A model generated the notes under the pieces. That model was not told where the DNA came from. It saw only the letters and a list, made by a program, of their open reading frames with translations, and did not search any database. Position numbers and translations under genes: made by a program. Below, piece by piece: positions 1 through 11,050 of a stretch of DNA of 64,000 nucleotides. The stretch's first letter is position 1. Every line of letters begins with the position of its first letter. Location: positions 10,186,001 through 10,250,000 of the forward strand of contig WOAB01000524.1 of assembly GCA_027886185.1 (NCBI GenBank), read 5' to 3'. Origin of the DNA: Rheum nobile. Taxonomy: Eukaryota; Streptophyta; Magnoliopsida; Caryophyllales; Polygonaceae.

Positions 1-1993
1 TTATCTGTAACTCTTAGATGGATCTCAAATATCGTATGAAACTAAGAAATTTTTACTCGTGATAGCATTGTCTCACTTTGATTATACATAGTAATAAGCT
101 TTAATAGGTCATGATCTATTATATTTGATTTTGCATGTCTTCATATTACCCATACCATTTACAAAATAATTTTTTTTAGATATGAACATGCATTTGAAAG
201 GGTTATCGAATGGTTAAGTTATACGATAATTAATTAACATATAGAATGTTGTTAAGAAGTTATGATCATAGTTTTTATTACTTATATTTATTTATTAAAA
301 AGGGTTACACGTTTCAAAAGTAACAAAGGAGTCACAAAGATAGAGGACACTATAACAATCATTGATGATCAATTATGTATATACTCCTATGGAGTATGTA
401 GTAAACATATAGCAAGCAATAATGCTTATTGTTTAAGCTATTATTCAATGAATCTCTTATTTTGCATCAAAATTTTAGATAATTAAATAATATTATAATA
501 TAAGTTAAATTTAACTTTTTCTTAGTACATATATTGTAAAAATAAAACCTTCATTGTAGTGGACAATACCATCGACCATGATATTATATATATACTCATG
601 ATCCCAATTATTTCTGTCACTTTAGTAAATTAAGTATAGTTATTGCATGTACTCATGTAAATAATTCAGCGATTAGTTAAAAATTTCTCATTTAAGAACA
701 AAAACATATTGCTCTTTTCTTTACTAATAGAAGTTTACTAATTGACACATAAACAACTTTGTGATACCGGTAGGAAATGACCTCAGGGAATGCAAAATCT
801 ACCGGTATCACAACTTTGTGATACCGGTAGATTGTATATTTTTAGTTTTAAATTTGTTAAAGAGTAGTAATAATTGACTTAGTTATTATTATACAAAAGA
901 ATAAAAAAAAATTAATTAGATATTATCACTGTGGCTTGAAGCTAAAGAATTTATGGGAAAAAGTATAATGAAAAAAGAACAGATCTAATAAAATAGCTTA
1001 AGCTTTCAATTTGGCTCATGTGAATGAACATCAGTAGTCCAGAAGGATTGTGATAATTTGCTCAAGAGATCGAGATTATACTTGCCACTGAACAAAATAT
1101 CAACAAAAAATACACAAATATGAATTCAAATTCCAATTCATAAAATGGGGAACAACAAAACATAAAAAATGTCAATTACAACTGATCATAAAATAAATAT
1201 CAATAAACTAACCATATAAAAATCTAATCCAAACAATTATAGAAATAAGGTGTAAGAAAATCATAAGAAAATGGAAATGTGGATTGAGATCTTTTATTTT
1301 TCGGAATGTATGTCTTGTATCCGTATGGCCTTTATATAGAGGTAAAATTTCTCTCTATGGTCATATTCATTTGTCATCTACATTAAATCAACCTCTAATC
1401 AATTAAGAGTTTAAAATATGAAAAGAAGAAGTTAAAATCTATAATTTAAATGTGATTAATTGACATTAGAAACATGTAATAAAAATGTAACAGTCACAAC
1501 AAAATATATTGCTATAGATTGAAATAATGTTTTAATCTAATGTCTTAAATGAGTTCATTTCTCTAAAAAATGAAATAAATTTCCGTATAAAAGCTATGTG
1601 CAAGTGAGTTTGAACGACCATGCAAGCGTTTTTAAATATATTTTTTTCCGTCAAAGTTGATGTCCAAGTGAGTTTGAATGACTCAAAAGTTCCTAAGGTT
1701 GACATAATTATCATTGATATAAGTATATCACCAATTAGTATAATGAACTTTTCAATTTCTTGATGTTGCAATTCGATGATAACTTTTTCATGTTCTAATC
1801 CTCTTCTTAATTACTTCTTCCAAAATGTATAATTTTATTGATAATATTTTTTCTTAAGTGACACATCAATTATTGTTTATTACAGACAATTTAATAGGGG
1901 AATATGTTACACATTTTTCAAATCAGTTACATTTTTAAGATAACGTCTGCGATAAACTTATTCTGCCAAATAATCTTCCATTAACTTGGTTTT
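1..1993. other. AT-rich intergenic stretch, no gene recognised
   Basis: Low-complexity AT-rich sequence with only short chance reading frames, none resembling a known protein. The only structure I noticed is the small ACCGGT palindrome cluster at 754-830. The left flank of the Athila-like LTR begins at 1994. Confidence 0.6.
754..830. repeat. short palindromic cluster around ACCGGT
   Basis: A 20-bp word ending in GATACCGGTAG occurs at 754-773 and again at 811-830. Its inverse, CTACCGGTATCACAA, lies between them at 799-813, so 799-830 is a near-perfect inverted repeat. It may be the scar or end of a small element; no target duplication was seen. Confidence 0.5.
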
Positions 1994-3480
1994 TGATAAG
2001 CACTACTTTGTAGGGCTTAACTAAGAGTTATTAGAGGGTTTTATTAGTGCCATTCGGGTATATTTAGACACATTCATGTGCATGGTGTTTGGGGGCGAAG
2101 ATTGGTGTTTTGGTGGTGTTTTGAGCTTATTGGAGTATATTTGAAGATTCGGGATATGGAGCCACCAAAGAGTATGGAGTTAGAGAGGATAAGTGTGGAA
2201 TTGGTGGTCTGGAGAAGCAAATTGAAGATATCCAGATGAAGATGAGTTGACCACTGAGGAGACGAAGAAGAACCAAGGAAAGAGAGTCCACACGAGAGTA
2301 GAAGAACAATGTGATGAATTCAATTGATTAGTTCTCTCTACTCAGATGCCCAAATGAAGTGATTCCAATTCGAGGAGTTAGATCTTGAAGTCTACTACAA
2401 GTACCCAAAATATGAGCGCAATCCGAGTTGGGAATCAAACGTTATGAAGTTTTTACGGAAGTGGCGCAGAAGCTGAAAATCGAGCATTAACCGCGATCGC
2501 GGGTCTTGGGCCGCGATCGCGGGTCATCAGCGCCAAAAGCTGCGTCTTTTCCTGAGCTTATCTTTTCAGATTTCTTTTTCCCTTTTTCTTATTTTTAATT
2601 TAGTTAGTTTCTTAATGGGCTAGGTCATTTTGTTAGAGCCCTATAAATACTTTCTTTTAGCATTAGGGTTGAAATCTTCCACACTTTAGTTGCAATTTTC
2701 ATTCATCGTTATTTTCTTTTCCTTTGAAGTTGTCACCATGTCTATGAGGAGCTAAGCCTCTTTGGCTTAGTCCGGTAATGGAAGCATGAGTTTATTCATC
2801 TGGTTGTGAGGTTTTGTTCCTATCTATTTATTCCTATTGAGTTATATTATCTCTTCTAAGCTTATTCCATTGGATTTCATTAATTGCACTAGCCCGCGCA
2901 ACTAGTTGTTATTGGTGATTTTCATATTGCTAGGATTAGGAAACTGTTGGGCTAACGTCCTATTCTGCTGTAGCAACTACAATTTACATGCTCTAGCTCA
3001 AATTGTTCTATTGTAGGGAGAGATAATTACATGATAAATGCATCTGAGCGAGCGTTCTGTGTATCCTGGTTAATTCTTATATGCATTGCTGCCTTTGGGT
3101 TGAACCTTTAGTGGTACTAGGGTTATTCATTGGTAAGGGTTCTTTGTGGAAGGTTTCCCTCTGAATTTACATAAGATCGGGATAGGAATAACCGAATAGG
3201 AAGATAGGACTTAATCTATGAACAACCTTTGAATGACTTATGTGGACATTACTTGGCTAAGTGTTTTTCTCTCTTGACATTTCATCCATTCTACTTTGTT
3301 TTGTTTGTTTTGTTTGCAACCAACCAACTACAAAACCCCCCTCTTGTTACTATTGCATGCGAACAACACATAGATTAATCCCTTCCTCCCTGTGGATTCG
3401 ACCCTTGACTGCCCTAACTACTTGTTTAGGTTTGCTAGGATTTATTTGATTAGGTGATACGACGACTATCCCCCCTATCA
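1994..3480 (+). repeat. 5' LTR of the Athila-like element
   Basis: 1487 bp, starting TG and ending CA directly before a primer-binding site. It matches 10040-11050 closely. It contains two copies of the palindrome CCGCGATCGCGG (2491-2523) and a TATA box at 2642-2649 followed by a likely transcribed region. Confidence 0.85.
2642..2649 (+). promoter_or_regulatory. TATA box of the 5' LTR
   Basis: TATAAATA inside the LTR, about 840 bp before the LTR end, conserved in the 3' copy near 10689. It fits a retrotransposon U3 promoter. The transcription start is inferred to lie some 30 bp downstream. Confidence 0.5.
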
Positions 3481-3483
3481 AAT

Positions 3484-3500
3484 TGGCGCCGTTGCCGGGG
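3484..3500 (+). other. primer-binding site, tRNA-Asp type
   Basis: TGGCGCCGTTGCCGGGG follows the LTR end after three bases. It is the usual first-strand primer site of Athila-type plant gypsy elements, complementary to the 3' end of tRNA-Asp. Confidence 0.75.
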
Positions 3501-3620
3501 AGGCAACGCTTGATTTTCCTGTGTGTTTGTTTGTGTGCGTGTTACTTTGGTGTGGACCTATCTTACGGTCCACACCAGTGCTACTAATTTTTGTTTTTGC
3601 TTTTTGCTTTTGATACAGAT

Positions 3621-5030
3621 ATGAGTTTTTGGGGAGATCCACGAGATGACCTATACTCCTACTCATTCTCCCCAGAGAGGAGATATCACCCCTATTCGAG
3701 TGCAGCAGGACCAATCAGATCCTACAGAATCTGTCACGCAACGCTGCACATCACCGATGATTGTCCAGGACTTCCCGCATTCGCAGATACAATAAATGCA
3801 CGAAGAGGTGTTGACTCGCATGGGCCGAGACATGAGCCATACTCACACCAACAATAGTTCAGTCCGTATGGAAATCAACCACCGTACAGGCAACCATATT
3901 CATATAGAGTCCAAGGACAGAACGCAAGTTTGTATGTGCCCGGTGTAGACGCACTCAACACTTTGACGCAAAGCATTGCAACCCTGGCTCAGAACATGTC
4001 CTCAATGAATACAACGATGGTTCGGAATGTTCCTTTATTGGGAAAAAGGGTAGAAACGGTAGCCCAACAACAGCAAGAGGCGACCCCCAGTATCCAGAGC
4101 CGGCTGAACCAACTGAATCAAGTGTTGATGAAGTTGAAGTCTGAAATATCTCAAGTCCCTGCAGCAGAAAATACACAAGAGACTGTCTGTGCTGTGCCAC
4201 TGAGGTGCGGGGCTGAGAACGAGGCTAAAAGGGTCGCTGAGGAGGAAGTCCAGGAGAGTATGGAGGTACCTCATGAAGAAAAAGAGGTCGAGAGCGAGAA
4301 AGAAGCCGACGAACAGGAACCGCGACCGCGACCTACCAACCGTGATCGCGGCTCCTTCACTGAATTAAATTGGCCAGAAGTCGAGAGTAAACCGCGACCG
4401 CGGTCCGAAGACCGCGATCGCGGCCTGATCACTGTGGGAAATCTCGAGGATTTGACATCACCGCGACCGCGACCTACCAACCGCGATCGCGGTTCTTCCC
4501 CAGAAGCGGTTGTTCCTCCCGAAATTGTCCCCGACCCTCTCAAAGATGCCTATGATGAGTATGTGCATCTAAACTCTCTCCCACTTGTCTTGCTGGACCC
4601 TGTTACACCCTTCCCTGTGGCTCTGAAGGACACCAGAATGGTGAAGAACAACAAAGGTTTATTTGACACCTTCAGTAGCCGCAAGGCAAACGTTCCTCTG
4701 GTCGCTCTGGCATACAGCACCCCTCGTTGCCCAGAATTTTTAAGGGTGTTGGGCAACATCAAGAAGAAGCCAAAAAGGAGGCACAAAAAGGAAGCATTGA
4801 TCCAAGTGGCTGATTTTTATACGCTGGGCACGGGGCAGGACATACATGCATCCCCTGAGATGCTGGGCAGACCATTTCTGAAGATGGCAAGTGCATTCAT
4901 AGATATGAACAGCACTCCATCCATCACGAAGTGCAGGAGACTGGGGGTAATGCTCAACATGGAGCATATAAAGAGGCATCCGCCTGATCCAGGTCCCAAG
5001 AGTTCAGTTGTTGTGAGCAACCCTAGTTGA
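3621..5030 (+). pseudogene. gag / protease remnant of the Athila-like element
   Basis: The frame starts at ATG 3621 (MSFWGDPRDD) and runs to 5030. One in-frame TAG at 3855-3857 breaks it, and the same frame then continues 391 codons. A Gln/Asn-rich N-terminal part is followed by an acidic linker and three peptide repeats of the type PRPRPTNRDRG, which are encoded by the GCGACCGCG/GCGATCGC palindromes. A basic stretch (KKKPKRRHKK) leads to a C-terminal portion with LGRPFLKMA, like the end of gypsy aspartic proteases; the DTG active site is missing. At ~470 codons it is far shorter than a full gag-pol, which suggests a large internal deletion. Confidence 0.7.
4319..4492 (+). repeat. GCGATCGC/GCGACCGCG palindrome repeats within the coding region
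   Basis: Three paired units (near 4319-4350, 4391-4423 and 4461-4492) each contain a CCGCGACCGCG word followed after ~10-20 bases by a CCGCGATCGCGG-type word. They encode hydrophilic Pro/Arg/Asp repeats. The same palindrome occurs in both LTRs and downstream of the gene, so the motif is kept by the element and not by the protein alone. Confidence 0.75.
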
Positions 5031-5637
5031 GGAGGATGAGTAGTATGTCAAGCCATGATAATAACTAAGGCGCTGTCCGGGAGGCAACCCGAGGTATGTA
5101 TTTTTTTCCTTTGTCTTTCTTTCTTTGTTCTCGCATTATTTTGGTGTGTTTTCGCTTTGTTTTTGTTTTTGTTTTCGACTATACCACGCAGGAAAGCCGA
5201 GAAGAAACCGCGACCGCGGCATAACACCCGCGATCGCGGCCGGAGAAAGTCAAGCAAAAACCGCGATCGCGGCACAAAACCCGCGATCGCGGGCCCACGG
5301 CGCGCTGCGAATTAGGGTTTAGCCAAAAAAAAAAGTCGTACGTTACCCGCGATCGCGGCCTTCACTGCCGCGATCGCGGTTCCTCCACGGTGTTCCTTCC
5401 ATGGCGATTTTGTCCACGGCGGTTCATTCATGGCGGTTCTGAGGCGGTCTTTCTTCATCATGTTCGCGAGCAACAACCGGTGTACCCTTGATCCATCCAT
5501 TGTTGTTGTTCCCTGTGGTACGTCTTCACCTGTGTGTCACCACCTGTGCATACTGAGTTCGGAGTTCCAGCATTCCATGATTTATCTCTTGGGAAGTTCG
5601 ACTGTTGAAGTGGTGATGAAGTTTATAGGGATCCCTA
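5031..5637 (+). other. noncoding internal region with a second palindrome cluster
   Basis: After the gag stop comes GGGAGGCAACCCGAG, then a T-rich stretch. Six further GCGACCGCGG or GCGATCGCGG words lie between about 5205 and 5380. No conserved protein was recognised. The region stops at the nested solo LTR, whose TSD copy is at 5633-5637. Confidence 0.55.
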
Positions 5638-8600
5638 TGTAATACCCCTTAATTTTAGTAAGGGTATTTGGGTAATTTTCACATCCTTCGTTCAATAAAT
5701 TTTTTCGCTTTCAGTGGAGTTTGGATTTTCAGTAATATCCATGATCTCCGAAATAATTCCCTGAGTGGTATAAAATACATTCGATGTATTTTCGGGACTT
5801 AGAATATTTGTTTGGATACAAACAATTATTATTTTGATGAAAGTGTTATGATCTAAGCATGGAACAGAAGAAGAGACTTGGAAATTGGAATTCGTTATGC
5901 GAGAGAGATATCCGAACTTGTTTGATCTTAGTTTCGAAAACGAAACTCTTATAAGGAAGAAATAATGAAATACCCGGTATATATATATAAATATATATAT
6001 ATATATAAAAAGCAAAGACCGACTGGAAATTAAGATTTTTGGATTAAATTCAGCAAGGATGCCAAGAGTGACTACGTGTAATTGAGATTTATGGTTTGCT
6101 TCCATCTGTAAATCAAAGGCTACGTGGGCCTCTTTCCTCCACAATCAAAGTGTTTACGTGTGGCCATATCCCTCATCAACAGCTACGTGTAGCTATTTCA
6201 TCAGATTTTGGATTTGCTTTAGAAGCTGAAAATAGAGGGCCGAAATTCAGAGCATCAAAAACTCCATTTTCTCTTCTCCTCTCGTCATCTCTCGCGAGCT
6301 CGTCCGCCGCTCCTCCTTTGTTGTCCGTGTTGGCTGCCTTCGGTTGTTGTGTTGGTTGCGTGACTGCTGGGTAGTGGTTGCGGTGTGGTGGTTGTGGTGG
6401 CTGAGATCGCCGACGACGAAAACCTCCCCGGCGTGGCTTGCAGTGGTCGTCCACGAGGTTCGTTCGAGTTGGATTTTAATCTAACTTAGGGTCTCATTAT
6501 GGGTCGTCCCTTAGGGATTTGTTATCCAGGATCTGTCCCAGTTTCGGATCCAGGAACTCGTCGTCTCTAAGCTTGTTCAAGCTTTCGTCGGATCTAAGGC
6601 AAGTGGCGATTCGCTCTTGCTTAATCATTCCATGTTTCATTAATTATCAATTGTTTAATTGTTAATTAAATTGGAATGAATCGTTGTCTTCATTTGGGAA
6701 CTAATTTCATTAATAAGGTGATTTAAATCATGATGTTATAATAGGTTGAATATTTGCTAGATCGACGCTATTATAGATATATGTTGCATGAAGGACTTGT
6801 TCGTGCACTGCCGGAAATACCGGGCCAGTTATGTAATTTTTATAAAGTTGGGATTAAGCCCAGTAAATAGTAGACTTTCATACGAGCGTCTGGAACTTCG
6901 CAGAATTGGATTCCGAGTTGTATAACTAAAGTTATGGCCAAAACCGTATTAAAAGCAGATTCGGGAATATTTTGTTGTTCGGATTTGGGCTAGGACAATT
7001 AAAGTAAATTGTTGAATTAGCACGAGTATTATGTGTTAATTATGTGTAGGATGTTGGTTGCGTACCTGATTAAGTAACGGTATTGCGGTGAATTTAATGT
7101 GAACTAAATGTTAGAATAGCACGTGGGTTGCAGGAACGCTAAGTCCATGTAAGGATTAGTCGTTCTACTATATTTGTGTTTAAGTTAATTGCCAGGATGG
7201 CTTTGATGTGAATAATTACTGTATTGAACTGTTTAGTTAGCACTAGTAGTTATAATATTGTTGTGTGTGAACTATTTAGTTAACACTAGTGGCCATGATG
7301 GCTTTGATGTGAATTATAGTTGTGTTGAACTATTTAGTTAGCACGAGTATTCGTAGGAACGCCTGGACCTCGCGCGGTACATTCGTTTCTTTATAACTTG
7401 GCGACAAAAAGGGCGATCAAGACCCTATGCCAAACTTAAGAGTCATGACCAAATGTGATGTGGAAAAAGGGAAAGGCGATCAAGACCTTATCTTGGACTG
7501 CAAAGTCCATCCCTTAAATATATGTCCCTCATGACGAAACATATATATAAAAACTTATAATGTGATGTCGAAAAAGGGAAAGGCGATCAAGACCTTATCT
7601 TGGACTGCAAAGTCCATCCCTTAAATATATGTCCCTCATGATGAAACATATATATAAAAGCTTATAGTGTGATGTGGGAAAAGGGAAAGGCAATCAATAC
7701 ATTAACTTGGACTCTGCAAAAGTCCATCCCTTCGATATAATTGTGATGTCTAAAAGCTTATAATGTTGATAATTAAATGGTAAAATGGGCAATTGAGACC
7801 CTGAATATAAATAGTTCGATATATGTCCCGCAGGTGACGAGACATATATGTAAAAGCTTTGTATCTGCGCTTAATCATGTTGTATGTATTAGTGTGGATA
7901 AAGTGGTTGTGTTGGTGAATATTATGTGTGATTATATGTTAAATGTTGGTTGCGTACCTGATTAAGTGTGGTGAAGGAATAATTGATTAAGGGAATAATT
8001 CTTCAGGAATTCATTTTCCGTATTGTGGTCTTGAGTAAGACTGTGAAATTCGGAGTTAGAATGGTCAGGATCATAAGTAAAGTATGATCCATGTAGGACC
8101 AATGGTTAAAGCTTTTGGGAAAGTCAAGTGTACGAAATCATAGGTATCCTTTGAGGAGATCTATTTGAGATTCGTTTGAGGTATTATAAGGAAATAATGC
8201 GATTAAGTCCTGGATGGATAGTAGATTGTGTGAGGAATATAAGGATTATAAGTTAGAAATAAGTCATTTAAGACAGTACGAGTCATTGGACTCGATAAGT
8301 GGAATTTCCAGAGAATGAAGAGTTATGACTCTTGGGAACTGTTAAGGATTGACATCTTGTGAGTATGTCATCTATAAGGCTTAAGGTGCAACTCTTTGAA
8401 GAAGATTAAGTCGTAAAGTTATTGTGTTATGAGGTGACCGCTTAAATAGAAATGTCACAGTTTAAAGATAGGATATGTTGATAATCCTGAGGTAATGAGG
8501 GTTATGGTGATAAGCGTTATCCCATACGCCGAGTTCTTCCGAACTTCTTAAGGAATAGGAGTGAAGTATTTATAAGTTAAGTGTGGTGATGCACATATTT

Positions 8601-9219
8601 TAGAATACTCTTGGGAGAGTATTGCAGCTAAGAGTAGTGCAGTTAGGAGAATTCGTCTAGACTGGGGTCGGAGTAAAGTCCTCTTTCTAATCTGATTTCG
8701 TGTTAAGCGGTGAGGTTGGTTGTGAACCAAAACACCAACTTGTTTTAAATGTTTGTGTGTATTAATGTAAATGTCTATGCTTTGTGCCCTTGCTAGTCTA
8801 TTCATTTAGACTAACTAATTGTATTTGTTATCTGCATCGTCATGGTTGGTGTCGTCCGTCCGTTTCGACACATCAGATAGGTTGCAGGATCCATGAAGGC
8901 TAGATCGACTATGAACGTGAACGGTGTTTAAAAATGTTTTAATCAGGCTACGATCTTTGGGCATTGACTACTAAGGTCAATACTCTTGTAAATTATTTTA
9001 AGTCTTCTGCTGTATTGTAATAACTCTGTATTTTGTCGCATTTGGAATTGTGTTGAAATTCCGCGACTATGTTTTAAATGAAAGTTATGGTAATTTTGTA
9101 TCATAATTGTTCTTTATGAATTGTGTTTCAATGGTAAAGCCTGGGGTGGCTTCGGTGTGGAAACCGAGGTCACTGACGGTAATACATTTCCAAATGGGTT
9201 AAAATTTGGGGGTGTTACA
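5638..9219 (+). mobile_element. 3.58-kb solo LTR, Tekay/Del-like
   Basis: The element begins TGTAATACCCC and ends GGGGGTGTTACA, with a perfect 5-bp target duplication CCCTA at 5633-5637 and 9220-9224. No coding region, primer site or polypurine tract is present, so this is a solo LTR left by unequal recombination. Its last ~100 bp match, in reverse, the sequence starting near 63392. Large LTRs with these termini are typical of Tekay/Del chromoviruses, which is the basis of the lineage guess. Confidence 0.75.
7455..7750 (+). repeat. tandem repeat of ~105 bp inside the solo LTR
   Basis: Two close copies and a degenerate third copy start with TGTGATGT(G/C)GAAAAAGGG near 7455, 7560 and 7665. Each contains a TTGGACTGCAAAGTCCATCCC hairpin-like segment. 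It lies in the middle of the LTR and could be an enhancer-type repeat, but no function is shown. Confidence 0.7.
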
Positions 9220-9507
9220 CCCTACATCCCTGAGTACCTTCCTATTGACGAAGACTACCACCCCGGCGTACGCTCAGTGAGTTCTTTCTTTCTTCTCCTC
9301 ATTTTTTTCTTTGTCTTCCATACATTGAGGACAATGCATGATTCAAGCATGGGGGAGTAGAAAGTACTTGCTATCTATCTTGTAACTTAGTTTCGATTTC
9401 AGCATTGTTATTTTCATTCAGTATTGTCCATTGTTCGCATTCCCTTTTGAAAAAAAAAATTAGAAAAAGTCAAAAAAGCAAAAAAGACATACATGAAAAT
9501 CCTGGGA

Positions 9508-9535
9508 CAAGTCGAAAACCCGAAAGGGCGGCTTG
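9508..9535 (+). other. predicted RNA hairpin, copy 1
   Basis: CAAGTC (9508-9513) can pair with GGCTTG (9530-9535) around an inner part GAAAA-CCC-GAAA-GGG-C, that is, a 3-bp stem closed by a GNRA-type GAAA loop. A second copy 130 bp downstream has a different outer stem that still pairs. Confidence 0.5.
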
Positions 9536-9634
9536 GGTAATAAGCAGGTGGCCCGGACCAGCGCTAGGCTGGGGTAAAAAGGTGTCTGAGTGACGTGAGC
9601 ATATATGAGCACATCTATGAAAAAATACGAGTGG

Positions 9635-9663
9635 CTAGGATGAAAACCCGAAAGGGCTCCTAG
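9635..9663 (+). other. predicted RNA hairpin, copy 2
   Basis: CTAGGA (9635-9640) pairs with TCCTAG (9658-9663) around the invariant GAAAA-CCC-GAAA-GGG-C core. Compared with copy 1, three of the six outer pairs differ on both sides and keep pairing. Confidence 0.5.
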
Positions 9664-10028
9664 GCAAAATGAGTGAAAAGAAGAGGAGTGATTTTAGGAT
9701 CTCATTTTACCTGGAGGGGCGACATAAGAAGAGGAGACAAAGAAGGATTGTCGGGTAGGTCACTCTGGGAGGCATAAGGAGTCATAGATGGAGGCTAGGA
9801 TTAGAGGTCACTTTACACCATTGGATGTCCGGGTTAGGCTTGGGGGAAGTACTCTGCTTGCCCCTTAGCCTGTTGAATTGTGGATGTGTTGTAGATGAGA
9901 TTGGTGCCAGGAGCTTGGCATGGTTTAGGTAACTCTTAGTTGGAGGATGTGCTTCCTGAGATCTTGGGTGCTGCATTGGAGGAGTAGACTTTCTTTTAGT
10001 TTACTCGAGGACGAGCAAAGGTCTAAGC

Positions 10029-10037
10029 ATGGGGGAG
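10029..10037 (+). other. polypurine tract before the 3' LTR
   Basis: ATGGGGGAG directly precedes the LTR start TGATAAGCAC at 10040, as expected for the plus-strand primer of reverse transcription. Confidence 0.65.
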
Positions 10038-10039
10038 TT

Positions 10040-11050
10040 TGATAAGCACTACTTTGTAGGGCTTAACTAAGAGTTATTAGAGAGTTTTATTGGTGCCATT
10101 CGGATAGATTTAGACACATTCATGTGCATGGTGTTTGGGGGCGAAAATTGGTGTTTTGGTGGTGTTTTGAGCTTATTGGAGTATATTTGAAGATTCGGGA
10201 TATGGAGCCACCAAGGAGTATGGAGTTAGAGAGGAGAAGTGTGGATTTGGTGGTCTGAAGAAGCAAATTGAAGATATCCAGATGAAGATGAGTTGACCAC
10301 TGAGGAGACGAAGAAGAACCAAGGAAAGAGAGTCCACACGAGAGTAGAAGAACAATATGCTGAATTCAATTGATTCGTTATCTCTACTCAGATGCCCAAA
10401 TGAAGTGATTCCAATTCGAGGAGTTAGATCTTGAAGTCTACTACAAGTATCCAAAATATGAGCGCAATCCGAGTTGGGAATCAAAAGTTATGAAGTGTTT
10501 ACGAAAGTGGCGCAGAAGTTGAAAATCGAGCATTAACCGCGATCGCGGGTCTTGGGCCGCGATCGCGGGTCATCAGCGCCGAAAGCTGCGTCTTTTCCTG
10601 AGCTTATCTTTTCAGATTTCTTTTTCCCTTTTTCTTATTTTTAATTTAGTTAGTTTCTTAATGGGCTAGGTCATTTTGTTAGAGCCCTATAAATACTTTC
10701 TTTTAGCATTAGGGTTGAAATCTTCCACACTTTAGTTGCAATTTTCATTCATCGTTGTTTTCTTTTCTTTTGAAGTTTTCACCATGTCTATGAGGAGCTA
10801 AGCCTCTTTGGCTTAGTCCGGTAATGGAAGCATGAGTTTATTCATCTGGTTGTGAGGTTTTGTTCCTGTCTATTTATTCCTATTGAGTTATATTATCTCT
10901 TCTAAGCTTATTCCATTGGATTTCATTAATTGCACTAACCCGCGCAACTAGTTGTTATTGGTTATTTTCATATTGCTAGGATTAGGAAACTGTTGGGCTA
11001 ACGTCCTATTCTGCTGTAGCAACTACAATTTACATGCTCTGGTTCAAATT
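10040..11050 (+). repeat. truncated 3' LTR of the Athila-like element
   Basis: It matches the first ~1010 bp of the 5' LTR with scattered substitutions and then diverges abruptly after CATGCTCTGGTTCAAATT. The last ~475 bp, including the LTR end, are missing. The breakpoint abuts unrelated AT-rich DNA. Confidence 0.8.

Larger units (their letters stand above)
9220..10039 (+). other. 3' noncoding internal part of the Athila-like element
   Basis: Sequence between the nested solo LTR and the 3' LTR. It contains the phrase AAGCATGGGGGAG twice (near 9346 and 10026), two short hairpins with a GAAA tetraloop (9508-9535 and 9635-9663), and the polypurine tract (10029-10037). No protein is recognisable. 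Confidence 0.65.
1994..11050 (+). mobile_element. non-autonomous Athila-like Ty3/gypsy element, nested
   Basis: Two direct LTR copies both begin TGATAAGCAC (1994 and 10040) and bracket a primer-binding site, a gag/protease remnant, a purine-rich tract and long noncoding stretches. No reverse transcriptase, RNase H or integrase is present. Without the nested solo LTR (5638-9219) the internal region is only about 3.0 kb, so the element needed enzymes from a relative. The Athila-like assignment rests on the aspartate-tRNA type primer site, the long LTR, the gag/protease style and the GGGAGGCAACCC motif after the coding region. The 3' LTR lacks its last ~475 bp, so no target duplication can be checked. 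Confidence 0.75.

Noticed and set aside
262..486. Open frame of 74 codons on the plus strand
   Set aside because: Low-complexity AT-rich translation with no domain, no neighbours and no promoter or splice context; expected by chance.
4319..5380. GCGATCGC repeats as a sign of bacterial (cyanobacterial) contamination
   Set aside because: The motif recurs in both LTRs and within a plant gypsy gag in the same element, and the surrounding sequence is plant-like.
6096..6454. Overlapping open frames on both strands (Ala/Ser-rich and Arg/Pro-rich)
   Set aside because: They lie inside the solo LTR in a G/C-richer patch, and neither resembles a protein. They are better explained as noncoding LTR sequence.
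9590..9640. Hammerhead ribozyme (retrozyme) near CTGAGTGACGTGAGC
   Set aside because: The CUGAUGA core is not matched and no GAAA-stem III arrangement could be built; only the separate GAAA hairpins remain.
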